This document shows, piece by piece, positions 47,427 to 56,919 of a stretch of 64,000 nucleotides of DNA. The notes beneath the pieces were generated by a model. It was not told where the DNA came from, did no database searches, and saw nothing but the letters and a program-made list of their open reading frames with translations. Positions within the stretch are counted from its first letter, which is position 1, and each line of letters starts with the position of its first letter. Both the position numbers and the translations under genes were made by a program. The DNA is from Colwellia sp. RSH04 (GTDB lineage Bacteria > Pseudomonadota > Gammaproteobacteria > Enterobacterales > Alteromonadaceae), in assembly GCF_003545765.1 (NCBI RefSeq), contig NZ_QXIO01000002.1:415705-479704 (forward strand), in the 5' to 3' direction.

Positions 47427-49364
47427 TTAATTTGACATTAGATGTTTATCAAAAAACTTCACCATTTCATTTAATGTTTGAATACGGTGACTTTGTACAC
47501 TTAAATGATGGTTTGCATTTTCAATTTCTACATAACGTACATCTTTATCATAATCTGATAACTCATCTGCCATTGCTTGGCTATGCTGTACTGGCACAAC
47601 TCGGTCATCAGTACCGTGAACTAAGAGTATTGGGATCTCTATATTTTCAGCAAAGTTTACTGGTGAAACAGCTTCAAGTTTATCGTAATCATCACCAAAC
47701 TGTTTTTTTACTACTTCAGCATTGGTAAAGCGTCGTGAACGTCTAACAATACGCTTAATATCAGAAACGCCTGCAAAGCTTGCGGCACACTTGAACGTAT
47801 CAGCATGGAGTACCGATGCCATTAGCGCAGCATAACCACCATAACTCGCCCCAGCGATACAAACTTTCTCTTCATCAATAATATTTTGAGCATTTAACCA
47901 ATGCACAGCATCTTGCAAATCATTCTGCATCGCTTTACCCCAGCCTTCAATAGCAGCCATTTCAAAATCGTAGCCGTAACCAGATGAGCCTCGAAAGTTT
48001 GGTTGCAAAACAATATAGCCTCTGCTTGCAAATAATTCTGACCAATAATCAAAACCAGAGGTATCACGTGCCATTGGGCCCCCATGAGGCAAAATAATTG
48101 CAGGGAGTTTCGCACCTGTTTTATAACTTTTAGGCTTAGTCAAATATGCTTCAATTTTCATTCCATCGCGGGCAGGATAAAGTACCAATTCTTTACCGGC
48201 ATAATTTTGTTCGTTAACCTCTGGGTATAAACTTCCTAAATAGCTTAGTGATTTCAGTTTTCTATTACCTAAAAAGTAATCACCTGCGGTGTTTTTTGAC
48301 GTAGAAAACAACACATAATGTTGCATATCTTTAGACATGCTAATAATCGTATTATCAGCATCGGGGATGGCCTTATTCAGCGCTTCTTTGAACGCAATGT
48401 ATTCATTGTTCCAATACGTTTTATTATCATTTTTACTGCTATGACTAAGACCAACTACTTCATGTGTTTTAGGTGAGTATAATAAACGTCCATCAACATC
48501 ATATTTTTCATCGAAATATACCAACTCTTTCGTTAATGACTTGTCAAGTAAATTCACTTTGAAAACCGCATATTTCCCTTGATGTAATGCTCGAATAAAT
48601 AAAGTATTAGGGTCAACATCAAAACCTAAAACATGAACAACTTCACGTTCAAATATTTCGTAAGACCACAATTTTCTGACAAAGTCACCTTCTTGATCAT
48701 AAAGCTTATAGAAAATATTGGTTTCATCGCGATGTAAACTTATACGCGCATTGCCTTGTTGGTCAGCATACCAATCAGTAACAAAAGATTTAGCTCTTTC
48801 TATACGTCGACGTTTCTTGGTTCGCACATTAACTTTATATACCGAAGGCTTATTAACTGAATCAAAGGCAATCGCCATTAAAATATTATCGGGATCTTCA
48901 GGCAATAAACTTATAACGTTATCTTGAAACTGAGCAACTTTCTCGTTGCGGCTTCCTCTTGGCTTGACTAATAACTCAACTTCATTTGGTTTAGTTAAAT
49001 CAAACTTATATAGTCTCGTTGATGTGTATTTAACAGTACCTCTATGTGTTGGATATGCAGCACTAATTAATAAAATATCATCGTTAGCCCATGTATACCA
49101 ATTAAGTAATACGTTGACATTATCTGACTGCAAAACCAAACGTTGCTCACTAGTTTTAAGATCTATACTCATTAATACTAAATTACCTTTGACGTTTTGA
49201 ATTAATGCGAGGTTTTTAGCATTGGGTGAGAGTTTAAGCTGACTTATTGCAGGTAAACTTCCATAAGCATCAAGCGATATAGGGGCTGAAATTGCGCTAC
49301 TAATCTTTATATTACACAACACAATGAATATGACGAAAAAGCGTTTTAACAGAGCACTTTTCAT
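47427..49364 (-). CDS. S9-family prolyl oligopeptidase-like peptidase
   Basis: A 645-residue exported serine peptidase: an N-terminal signal peptide (LLKRFFVIFIVLCNIKISSA), a beta-propeller (about 40-390), and a C-terminal alpha/beta hydrolase domain. The catalytic residues are visible as Ser in CIAGASYGGYAALMA, Asp in LVHGTDDRVVPV and His in IENANHHLS. PHGGPMARDTSGFDYW and LQPNFRGSSGYG are typical of S9C acyl-peptide hydrolase/dipeptidyl peptidase relatives. The ATG at 49364 has GGAAGG seven bases upstream and begins the signal peptide, so the 11 codons before it are rejected. Confidence 0.93.
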   Translation of the reverse strand: MKSALLKRFFVIFIVLCNIKISSAISAPISLDAYGSLPAISQLKLSPNAKNLALIQNVKGNLVLMSIDLKTSEQRLVLQSDNVNVLLNWYTWANDDILLISAAYPTHRGTVKYTSTRLYKFDLTKPNEVELLVKPRGSRNEKVAQFQDNVISLLPEDPDNILMAIAFDSVNKPSVYKVNVRTKKRRRIERAKSFVTDWYADQQGNARISLHRDETNIFYKLYDQEGDFVRKLWSYEIFEREVVHVLGFDVDPNTLFIRALHQGKYAVFKVNLLDKSLTKELVYFDEKYDVDGRLLYSPKTHEVVGLSHSSKNDNKTYWNNEYIAFKEALNKAIPDADNTIISMSKDMQHYVLFSTSKNTAGDYFLGNRKLKSLSYLGSLYPEVNEQNYAGKELVLYPARDGMKIEAYLTKPKSYKTGAKLPAIILPHGGPMARDTSGFDYWSELFASRGYIVLQPNFRGSSGYGYDFEMAAIEGWGKAMQNDLQDAVHWLNAQNIIDEEKVCIAGASYGGYAALMASVLHADTFKCAASFAGVSDIKRIVRRSRRFTNAEVVKKQFGDDYDKLEAVSPVNFAENIEIPILLVHGTDDRVVPVQHSQAMADELSDYDKDVRYVEIENANHHLSVQSHRIQTLNEMVKFFDKHLMSN

Positions 49365-49560
49365 AGGGCTACCTTCCATGTTAATGATTAATTTCATCTT
49401 AATATATTGATAATAAAGACAAACGAGGCGGGAGTATAAGATATTCGAAGATAATAGGTAAACACTTACTGCAGTTTTTTTTAAATATGCTACAAATCAA
49501 TAGATATTCACAAAATGTAACATATCAACAAAGGTCAACATGCCCTCATAACCTATCTTT

Positions 49561-51411
49561 TTATATAACAAACTTTATAAGTAGAAAAACAAATAAAATC
49601 AAACCAATCATTATAAAATTAAACATAAAAATAGGTGCTCTTTGCTGCCAAAGTGCTTTAAAGGTCTGAAACGGTGTTAGTTTATTATCTTCGCTTAACT
49701 GAGCTAATACATATTGATTTAGCTCTTTTTTATCAAAATAGCGTTGTTTAGCATTACCTATTGGAATAGATAATGTCGGTGAAATTAAATGCTCATTACT
49801 GTAGTTCAACTCTTTTGCTAACACGCTGATTTCATGCTCTTCGTATTTTAATATAATGCTCTCGCCTAAAACACCCAGCGCAACTTTTTGAATTTTTAAA
49901 AACACACTAAGTAAACATAAAATAAAGGTAGACCAACCAGCAATAAACACCCCGTAAAACCAGTATAATTGCGACAAGTCACTTTCATTTACACTGCTTG
50001 TCTGCAATAAAATAAAACAGGGTAATAATGCAATCACGGCAAGTACAATATAAACAGCCACTTTATATTTAACTGCTCTGTTCGTTAACCAAAATGGTGC
50101 CTTGGTTTTATTAAGGTGTAGTAAACGTTTTGCCATTTCATCGTCAACTTCATCTTTACCGTTAGCAATAGAATATTCGATACTGTCTTTATTGAACTTG
50201 GCGTTTCTACCCGTGAAGGCATTAATTGTTTGCTTCTTCTCCAAGAACCACGCCGCAACAAAACCCGATAGCAACACAACGAAAAATGCTACTTTACCCA
50301 GCAGTGCCACAAATTCACCACGTGCAATAACATCGTTTCGTGACGTATTTATCGTTTTAAATAGGCTAGGTTCAAAAGCTCCTATATGAATGCCCTCGCT
50401 ATCAAACTGCTCAATCAATAATTCATCAAAATCTGCTAACCAAAACATATCTTGCCAAAGTACAACTGACATAGGATCTTGTACAAACTTTGGAGTTAAT
50501 TTTTTACCTTTTTTACCTTTTAAATCATATTGTTGAATAACACCATATGACATTTGTGAACCAGCAATATTTACCCAAACGCTGCTATTGTCGTTAGTAA
50601 AAAGAAAAGGAAACTTGTTTTGAGCACTAACGGTCGCAGTAAATTGCGATACTTCGCTAGCAAAGCTTTCTGTCGCTTGTGAAAGCTGCACCAAACGGTG
50701 GTTATTGGTATCTGCCACCCATAATTCATTATTTATAAAACCCAGTTGATTCGGAAATTTAAACGCAGTGGTTGAAGAACTCGCTTGTAAATCTCCAAAC
50801 TGATTAAGTTTTATGATTTTATGCTCAGCAGTACTACTGATAAAAACACTATTATCCGTTTGCTTAATTACCACATGAAATGCTCGAGGAAATTGCGACA
50901 AATGCACTGCGAACGGTTGACATGAAAAAGCAGCTAACTTACATCGATACCAACCTGTGTGATGGACACTCCCTACATTTGAAGCATTACTTTCATTATG
51001 GGTATCACTATGTGTAAAATTATTGGTAGTATTTTTATTAGCGTTAGCCTGTTGACTACCATTGGCTGATTGCGCGTGATGAGTGATACGAAAGTAAGCC
51101 TTTATTGTATCGATAAATGACCTAGATTCAGCTTGATGGTAAAACAATAAATCACCATTATTGAAAAAGTCATAATCTCCTTTGGCAATAAAATTATGCT
51201 GAGTAAAGTCGAGTTGCTTGGCTATTTCACCTTGAGCGTTTATCCAAAATAACTTTTGACCATATTGAATCACTAATTGTTGCTTATCTTGTTTTATAAA
51301 ACCTAAGCGGTCGACATCAGCAGCTTTGAAATAACCATATTGCCACATAACAAGACTTATTATCGCGCCGATAACGATAAGTATTGCTGCAATTAATGAG
51401 CGTCCATGCAT
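49561..51411 (-). CDS. Membrane protein with NHL/beta-propeller-like extracytoplasmic domain
   Basis: A 616-residue protein with one N-terminal membrane segment (LIAAILIVIGAIISLVMWQYGYF), a long extracytoplasmic region to about residue 360, then at least four spans (about 365-385, 430-455, 470-495, 590-612). The outer region has repeat-like motifs such as NQLGFINNELWVADTNNHRLVQLS and VFISSTAEHKIIKLNQFG, like NHL or SMP-30 propellers. A short Asn/Ser/His-rich insertion (about 115-145) is low complexity. I do not recognise a named family. It is a stand-alone gene on the minus strand. Confidence 0.75.
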   Translation of the reverse strand: MHGRSLIAAILIVIGAIISLVMWQYGYFKAADVDRLGFIKQDKQQLVIQYGQKLFWINAQGEIAKQLDFTQHNFIAKGDYDFFNNGDLLFYHQAESRSFIDTIKAYFRITHHAQSANGSQQANANKNTTNNFTHSDTHNESNASNVGSVHHTGWYRCKLAAFSCQPFAVHLSQFPRAFHVVIKQTDNSVFISSTAEHKIIKLNQFGDLQASSSTTAFKFPNQLGFINNELWVADTNNHRLVQLSQATESFASEVSQFTATVSAQNKFPFLFTNDNSSVWVNIAGSQMSYGVIQQYDLKGKKGKKLTPKFVQDPMSVVLWQDMFWLADFDELLIEQFDSEGIHIGAFEPSLFKTINTSRNDVIARGEFVALLGKVAFFVVLLSGFVAAWFLEKKQTINAFTGRNAKFNKDSIEYSIANGKDEVDDEMAKRLLHLNKTKAPFWLTNRAVKYKVAVYIVLAVIALLPCFILLQTSSVNESDLSQLYWFYGVFIAGWSTFILCLLSVFLKIQKVALGVLGESIILKYEEHEISVLAKELNYSNEHLISPTLSIPIGNAKQRYFDKKELNQYVLAQLSEDNKLTPFQTFKALWQQRAPIFMFNFIMIGLILFVFLLIKFVI

Positions 51412-51483
51412 TGTTAATTTCCAAAAGTTTGATTGAGTTTTGATCTTCTAACTATAAATGATTTTTTTGATATGTCGAAGTGC

Positions 51484-51529
51484 TTTACTTAACAACCGTT
51501 CAAGTTAAATTAAACGGTTGTTAAGTAAA
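51484..51529. terminator. Long hairpin between the HDOD gene and the NHL-like membrane protein gene
   Basis: A 17-bp perfect stem (TTTACTTAACAACCGTT and its complement) encloses 12 bases. It lies 38 bases after the HDOD gene stop on the minus strand. Moderate T content follows, so termination is likely. Confidence 0.75.
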
Positions 51530-51566
51530 ATAAGCAATAAGGTTAATTTCCAAAAGCACAAACTAA

Positions 51567-52652
51567 CTATGATATTAACGCTTGCTCAATGTATTGATGT
51601 GCTTGCTCAGAATAGAGTAATTGGCTCGACATGGTGACTAAAGAGTCTTCATCTAGTCTCTCGTCTTGATACTGTGCAAGTAGTTCACTGATTATATTCG
51701 CTTCATGCACATAACAGGCTAAAGGGTTTTGCTGATAAAGCGGTTTAAGTTGGGCTGATGTTTTAAGCCTTGCTTGAATAGATAATACATCTAAAATAGC
51801 CTGTGGAAATTGCCAATACTTGGCAACTTTGTAGGTTATAACTTTCGAGTTTTTAAACATTAACTCTTTAAAAGCGAAAGAATTAGGTTGATTGTCTGGA
51901 TGAACAACCGCAAAGGCCTCCATCATTAACTGATAAATAATCATATCGCCTAAATTACAGATTAAACCGACTAAATAGCCCTGAGCAATTTCATTATTTA
52001 GCTTCCCTTGTTGTAGTAAACTTTTGGTAATGACACCCGTAGACAAACTATGTTGCCAAATTTTATTACCGTATTGCTGAAAGTAAACTTTTGATTTTGG
52101 TACCATTTTACTGATAAAACCATTAATTACCCCCTCGATAAGGCCTTTACTACCCAGTTGCATAAAAGCTGATTTCATATCCGTAATATCTTTTTGACTA
52201 CGGTTATAAAAAGTTGAATTAGCTAGTTCAATCACTTTTGCGGCAATAACTGGCTCTTGCTGTATTAAACGAATCAGCTCTTCGGTATCGAATTCAGCAT
52301 TATTTAATTGCGCTATAACTTGAGTGAGCGAAGTGGGTAAAATAGGTAAAGCCGCCAATAAATGTTTGGGTGATTTTAATAAGCTGTCAATTTTGTCTGA
52401 AACAAACAACGAAAGTTCATCTTGACAATGGATTGGCGGTGTTTGTCCAAAAAGGTAATCGTAAAATGCTTTTTGTTGTTTTTCTTCAATAGAAGCGACT
52501 TCGAGTGTTTTAGCTGATAAAGCATTTTGTAATTCTGCTACTGCTTGTTCAGCTTGTTCTTCGGTGTTATTTCTTGTTTCTTCAAAATAAGTATAATTGG
52601 CGCTTTTATTTGATTTTGATGGAAAAATTAGCCTTACTAACGCTTTGAACAT
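51567..52652 (-). CDS. HDOD-domain signalling protein
   Basis: A 361-residue cytoplasmic protein with an HDOD domain (about residues 90-300): LPTSLTQVIAQLNNAEFDTEELIRLI, PVIAAKVIELANSTFYN, and HSLSTGVITKSLLQQGKLNNEIAQGYLVGLICNLGDMI. The HD metal ligands are largely absent, as in other HDOD proteins, so it is probably not a phosphodiesterase but a signalling scaffold. The N-terminal 70 residues are helical and Glu/Ala-rich (NTEEQAEQAVAELQNAL). No partner gene is evident. Confidence 0.9.
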   Translation of the reverse strand: MFKALVRLIFPSKSNKSANYTYFEETRNNTEEQAEQAVAELQNALSAKTLEVASIEEKQQKAFYDYLFGQTPPIHCQDELSLFVSDKIDSLLKSPKHLLAALPILPTSLTQVIAQLNNAEFDTEELIRLIQQEPVIAAKVIELANSTFYNRSQKDITDMKSAFMQLGSKGLIEGVINGFISKMVPKSKVYFQQYGNKIWQHSLSTGVITKSLLQQGKLNNEIAQGYLVGLICNLGDMIIYQLMMEAFAVVHPDNQPNSFAFKELMFKNSKVITYKVAKYWQFPQAILDVLSIQARLKTSAQLKPLYQQNPLACYVHEANIISELLAQYQDERLDEDSLVTMSSQLLYSEQAHQYIEQALIS

Positions 52653-52792
52653 TGATTTTGAGCCTCGATAAGCAATTTCATCTGTTAAACCTAGTGTTAG
52701 CCACAGCTACACTACGTTTACATTGCAATGAAATTGAACTATTAAACTTAACTTATTAGTAAGTTATAGCACACCAAGGTCTGCATCAACAC

Positions 52793-54271
52793 CTAAACAA
52801 TCACTGATTTCAACGAAAAAGAAAAACAACTGCCCTTACCTAGTTCACTGGTTACTTGCATATTTGCATTGAGTAAAGAAGCTAATTTCTTCGTAATTGC
52901 TAAACCTAAGCCCGCATGCTTATGTTTTTCACCACGAGCATTACTGGCACGATACCTTGCATCAAAAATATAAGCTAAATCTTTTTGGCTAATACCTGTT
53001 CCGGTATCAATTACTGCGACATTAACGCGATTATTATCATTCACTATATCAATGGTAATTTCGCCATTCTCAGGTGTATGCCTTAAGGCATTATCAATTA
53101 AGTTACTTAAAATACGTTCTAACTTGGCAATATCTGAATAAACCAAAAAACCACATTGCGCTGGGTTTAATGACAATTTAATATTTTTCTCACGAGCTTT
53201 AAGGGCAAACTTAGCGACAATATCGTAAATAAGCTCACCAATAGGAAAGGTTTCTAAGTTAACTGAGACTTGCCCGTCTTCTAAATGTGCTAATTCAAAA
53301 ATTTGATCGATTAATAACTTCAACTGTTTGCCATTTCTTAACACTGTTCTGAGATAGGCGTCTCTATCTTCTTTGGGCAAGTCGTCACCTTTGATAGCAA
53401 TGGTTTCAACATACCCCTGCATTGCTGCTAGAGGCGTTCGCAAATCATGAGATAATTGTGCTAACAGCTCTTTTCTTATTCGCTCGTTGTCTGTTAATTG
53501 CATCAATTGCTCATTAATTTTAGTGACCATTTCAGCAAAAGTACGGCCTAACAATTGAATTTCATTTTTTTTATTTGCTTGCCAGTGAGATAGGTTTATA
53601 TTTGCACAATCAAATTGATGAGATTTTACTAACTCCATTTCACTGACTAATTGTCTAATAGGTTTAGTAAAGTAGCGCAACAATACCAGCAATAAAATTA
53701 GCACTAACACAAACGCCGCAATAATGATAAAACCATGCTGCATTAACTGCTGGTTTGTTTTCACTCGGGCAAAGACTGAGTCATAAATTTCTCCACCAAT
53801 AATCACGTACAAATATCCCTGTAGATTACCTTGATTATAAATAGGTGCTGCTGAAAAAATTTTCTGTTCGTTAAAGCTTCGTGGGTCATCGCCATATACA
53901 GGTAGTTGCTCTGGCTTATCAATTAACGTCACTAACGGGGCTAACTCAACAGATTGTCGTTTAATTTTATTGCTGTCGGCAGAATACGTTAAAATATTGC
54001 CTGAAGGATCTAAAAAATAGAATTCAAACGCTGGTCCTAACACCATTAAGGTATGAAATAAGTTTTCTAAGGCGGGTTTATCGTAAACACCATCTTGTAG
54101 TAAAGGGTTATCGTTAGCTAAATGCTCAGCTAAGGCTAAATGTAATTGTTGCTCTGCCTGATGTTTCGCTTGCTCTGCTAACGCACTACTCCACCAAAAG
54201 AGTAAATAAGCAACCACAATAAATGCGCCTGTAACGGTTAATGCTAAGCGTTGATAAAGGGAAAGTGACAT
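52793..54271 (-). CDS. Sensor histidine kinase (EnvZ/PhoR-like)
   Basis: A 492-residue membrane kinase: TM1 about residues 8-28, a periplasmic sensor of about 150 residues with LGPAFEFYFLDPSGNILTYSAD, TM2 about 180-202, a HAMP domain, then HisKA (QLSHDLRTPLAAMQGYVE), and HATPase motifs NLIDNALRHTPENG, VIDTGTGISQKDL and HAGLGLAITKKLA. Its gene starts two bases after the stop of the response regulator gene, giving a cognate pair. The pair follows two spondin-domain genes on the same strand, so the sensor may monitor the envelope state those proteins affect. Confidence 0.95.
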   Translation of the reverse strand: MSLSLYQRLALTVTGAFIVVAYLLFWWSSALAEQAKHQAEQQLHLALAEHLANDNPLLQDGVYDKPALENLFHTLMVLGPAFEFYFLDPSGNILTYSADSNKIKRQSVELAPLVTLIDKPEQLPVYGDDPRSFNEQKIFSAAPIYNQGNLQGYLYVIIGGEIYDSVFARVKTNQQLMQHGFIIIAAFVLVLILLLVLLRYFTKPIRQLVSEMELVKSHQFDCANINLSHWQANKKNEIQLLGRTFAEMVTKINEQLMQLTDNERIRKELLAQLSHDLRTPLAAMQGYVETIAIKGDDLPKEDRDAYLRTVLRNGKQLKLLIDQIFELAHLEDGQVSVNLETFPIGELIYDIVAKFALKAREKNIKLSLNPAQCGFLVYSDIAKLERILSNLIDNALRHTPENGEITIDIVNDNNRVNVAVIDTGTGISQKDLAYIFDARYRASNARGEKHKHAGLGLAITKKLASLLNANMQVTSELGKGSCFSFSLKSVIV

Positions 54272-54273
54272 TA

Positions 54274-55119
54274 TTAATGTACTCCTGCGGAATTTAACTT
54301 ATAGCCAACTCCCCATACCGTTTGAATAATTTGAGGGTTTGACGTGTCTGTTTCTAACTTGCTTCGCAAACGATTAATGTGTGAATTTACGGTATGCTCA
54401 TAACCACTATGGTGATAACCCCAAACAGAATCTAACAACTGACTTCTTGAAAAAACTTGATCTGGGTGATTACCCAAATAACTTAAAAGCTCAAATTCAG
54501 TTGATGTCAGTTCGATGGTATCTTCTTTGTATTTCACTTGATGATAGGTATGATCTATCATGAGTTTGCCTATGCACGTTGCTTGTTGAGCGCTTTCATC
54601 ATTAACACCGTTAAAGCCATTTTTTGGTTGTTGATGTGTCAATGTACTACCTTGTAGCGCTGAATTTACCGCGTTACTTATTGCACCACTTATTGCACTA
54701 TTAGCCTCATTACGGCTCATCTGGTTCGCTTTCTCAATACAATGATAACGACGTAATTGTGCCCTAACCCGCGCTTGCAACTCCCTTACACTAAAGGGTT
54801 TTGTCATGTAATCATCAGCCCCAAGTTCTAAGCCTAAGACTCTGTCGGTTTCACTGGTTCGAGATGTTAACATTAAAATGGGTTGCAAAGGTTTTGCATC
54901 TCGGACTTGGCGACACACATCTAGGCCGCTTAATTTAGGCAACATCACATCAAGAATAATGGCTTGATATTGATTCGTTAAGGCTAGGTTTAAGGCTGTT
55001 TCACCGTCGTGACAAATGTCGACATTTAACGCCAACTCTTGCAAATGCACCTTGATTAATTGAGCAATATCATGCTCATCTTCCACAATTAAAACACTAT
55101 CTTTAGTAATATTATTCAT
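54274..55119 (-). CDS. OmpR/PhoB-family response regulator
   Basis: A 281-residue regulator with a receiver (LIVEDEHDIAQLIKVHL, phospho-Asp in AIILDVMLPKLSG, Lys in DDYMTKPFS) and a C-terminal winged helix (IELTSTEFELLSYLGNHPDQVFSR, HINRLRSKLETDTSNPQIIQTVWGVGYKL). The linker between them is unusually long, about 60 residues, Ser/Asn/Gln/Ala-rich (ANSAISGAISNAVNSALQGS), and lifts the length above the usual 230 or so. It is cotranscribed with the kinase gene downstream. A hairpin separates it from the spondin lipoprotein gene upstream. Confidence 0.95.
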   Translation of the reverse strand: MNNITKDSVLIVEDEHDIAQLIKVHLQELALNVDICHDGETALNLALTNQYQAIILDVMLPKLSGLDVCRQVRDAKPLQPILMLTSRTSETDRVLGLELGADDYMTKPFSVRELQARVRAQLRRYHCIEKANQMSRNEANSAISGAISNAVNSALQGSTLTHQQPKNGFNGVNDESAQQATCIGKLMIDHTYHQVKYKEDTIELTSTEFELLSYLGNHPDQVFSRSQLLDSVWGYHHSGYEHTVNSHINRLRSKLETDTSNPQIIQTVWGVGYKLNSAGVH

Positions 55120-55120
55120 A

Positions 55121-55149
55121 GGCTCTAGTCAGTAAACCTGACCAGAGCC
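55121..55149. terminator. Hairpin between the spondin lipoprotein gene and the response regulator gene
   Basis: GGCTCTAGTCAG and CTGACCAGAGCC pair over 12 positions with one mismatch around a five-base loop. It fills the 37-base gap between the two genes and lacks a T tract, so it may lower expression of the regulatory pair relative to the spondin proteins. Confidence 0.65.
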
Positions 55150-55156
55150 ACATTTA

Positions 55157-55876
55157 CTATTTCGTCCGTGTTATTGTTAATTTTATACTCGGGTTATCAA
55201 AGCGGTGAGCTTGCGTAAGCACTGAGCTCATTAAACCGTCGTCTTGACTTACAACACCTGAATGCATTGATACCCTATCAACATCATCACGGATCATGCT
55301 GTAACCAGTGCCGCCATCAGCTGGCCCAGGTATTGTTCCCATTGCTTCTGTGTTAGCTTCGGTACCCGCATCATAAACAGCTAAATGCCATGACATGGTC
55401 GCATCAACATCAAGCGTTGAAAGCTCTAAATTAGTAAGACCCGAGAAAGCATCATTTGTATTCACCAACATAGACACCATTGTTAAATGGGTAGCTAATT
55501 CGTCTGTTGTCGTAATGGTTAATGTTTCGCTTAAGCCAGGCATTAAAGGCCCTTGAGCACTCGCATTCGCGATAACTGACTCTTGTGAAATAAAATCAGT
55601 ATTATCCCCACCTTCTGCTAACTTCTCTAATGCGATTGATGATGACATACCAATATCCCACATTTTTCCATCAGCATGTAAGACGGCCGTAATCGGTGAC
55701 AATGGCTGCTCATGCGTTAAATTCACTACAGTAATATCGTAGCTATATTCCATTGGCTCTGGTTGAGGTGGTGGTGGCTCAGTCATGTTATCGTCATTAT
55801 CACTACCACAAGCTGTTAACGTAGCTGCAAGGGTTAACATCAAAGCAGTTCTTTTATTGAATAAATGAATAGACAT
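55157..55876 (-). CDS. Spondin-domain lipoprotein
   Basis: A 239-residue lipoprotein with lipobox TLTACG near residue 22 and an acidic, Pro-rich spacer (DNDDNMTEPPPPQPEPME). The rest is one spondin-like domain: YDITVVNLTHEQPLSPITAVLH, then SIALEKLAEGGDNTDF, LSTLDVDATMSWHLAVYDAGTEAN and RFDNPSIKLTITRTK. The spondin fold is known from animal extracellular matrix proteins, and bacterial copies are of unknown role. It starts nine bases after the stop of its paralogue and is followed by a two-component pair. Confidence 0.88.
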   Translation of the reverse strand: MSIHLFNKRTALMLTLAATLTACGSDNDDNMTEPPPPQPEPMEYSYDITVVNLTHEQPLSPITAVLHADGKMWDIGMSSSIALEKLAEGGDNTDFISQESVIANASAQGPLMPGLSETLTITTTDELATHLTMVSMLVNTNDAFSGLTNLELSTLDVDATMSWHLAVYDAGTEANTEAMGTIPGPADGGTGYSMIRDDVDRVSMHSGVVSQDDGLMSSVLTQAHRFDNPSIKLTITRTK

Positions 55877-55885
55877 AATATCCCC

Positions 55886-56599
55886 TTATTTAACTACAAC
55901 AGTGAGTTTAGCAACAGGGTTTAACCAACGTTGTACACTGTTATTAATGTCACTTTTACCTGCCATCATGTCATCGTCACCTAAATTACCGCGATGCACG
56001 TGCACAGCCATATTTGTTTCACTCATGGTGACCCCTGTACCATTCATACCAATCATGTTTTCTAACGGTGGTGGCACTGGCATACCCGCTTCACCTACTG
56101 CACCACTGCCTCGAATTTCATCATTGGCTTCAGTGCCAGCATCATACGCATTAACATAAACGGTGTAAGTTCCCGCTTCTTCTGGGATCATCCAACGACT
56201 TACCCCGACAAAACCATCGTTAGACGGTAAAATCATCGCAGAAAATGATAAGTATTGATTACCCTCATCGTTCATTAACATAAAGTTGGTCGAAGTACTG
56301 GGGGCAAGCAAACCTCCTGCAGGGTTTTCAACAGTATTTGCATCAGCATTCGTTAAAACAGACACCAAACCAGAAATATCACCACCTTCTGCCATTGCTG
56401 TGAGTTCTGGTGATGCAGCCATACCTGTAGAGAATAATTGAGTGTCGCCGTTATGAGCTGCAGCAACAATAGGGGTAAAATATAAACCTTGAGTTAAATT
56501 AGTTACCGTAATATCAAGATCTTGAGCAGATGCCGCAGAGCTAACTGCAATCATAGTTACTGAAGTTGCTACTGTTGTTAAGAGTGTTTTAAATTTCAT
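55886..56599 (-). CDS. Spondin-domain secreted protein
   Basis: A 237-residue exported protein: signal peptide ending in SSAASAQD, then a spondin-like domain (LDITVTNLTQGLYFTPIVAAAHN, MAEGGDISGLVSVLTNAD, MILPSNDGFVGVSRWM, VYVNAYDAGTEANDEIRGSG, WLNPVAKLTVVVK). It is a clear paralogue of the lipoprotein encoded next, with the YDAGTEAN motif in both. I chose the ATG at 56599 because AAGGAAG precedes it and the signal peptide then starts properly. It is first in the apparent operon. Confidence 0.9.
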   Translation of the reverse strand: MKFKTLLTTVATSVTMIAVSSAASAQDLDITVTNLTQGLYFTPIVAAAHNGDTQLFSTGMAASPELTAMAEGGDISGLVSVLTNADANTVENPAGGLLAPSTSTNFMLMNDEGNQYLSFSAMILPSNDGFVGVSRWMIPEEAGTYTVYVNAYDAGTEANDEIRGSGAVGEAGMPVPPPLENMIGMNGTGVTMSETNMAVHVHRGNLGDDDMMAGKSDINNSVQRWLNPVAKLTVVVK

Positions 56600-56919
56600 G
56601 ATTTCTTCCTTCACTTTGCTTTTGTTATAAATAAGTCAAAGCAAGTATGAAAAGAAAGTGTTGCAATTTGATCACATGAAGATAACTTGATTATCACAAG
56701 AACATCACAAACTTATCACAGACAAAGTTGTTTCATAAGCAACTGAAAATCAATAATAAAAAAATAAAATCACTGCTTTGCGCTACAAAAAAAACGTTAC
56801 TTAAAATTACAAGTCTCCATTAATCGTAAAAATAGTCCCACTTATCGAGCTTTGATTGCACAAAGGATCGTGATTAGGAGAGAATGACGATTACATAAAA
56901 TTTAATTAATGAGCATATA
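56600..56919. promoter_or_regulatory. Divergent control region between the spondin operon and the DUF885 gene
   Basis: This 320-base AT-rich gap contains no ORF and must hold two divergent promoters. It includes TATCACAAGAACATCACAAACTTATCACAG-type spacing: three ATCACA units near 56693, 56703 and 56714, which could be regulator half-sites, possibly for the OmpR-type protein. That is a pattern observation only. Confidence 0.45.
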
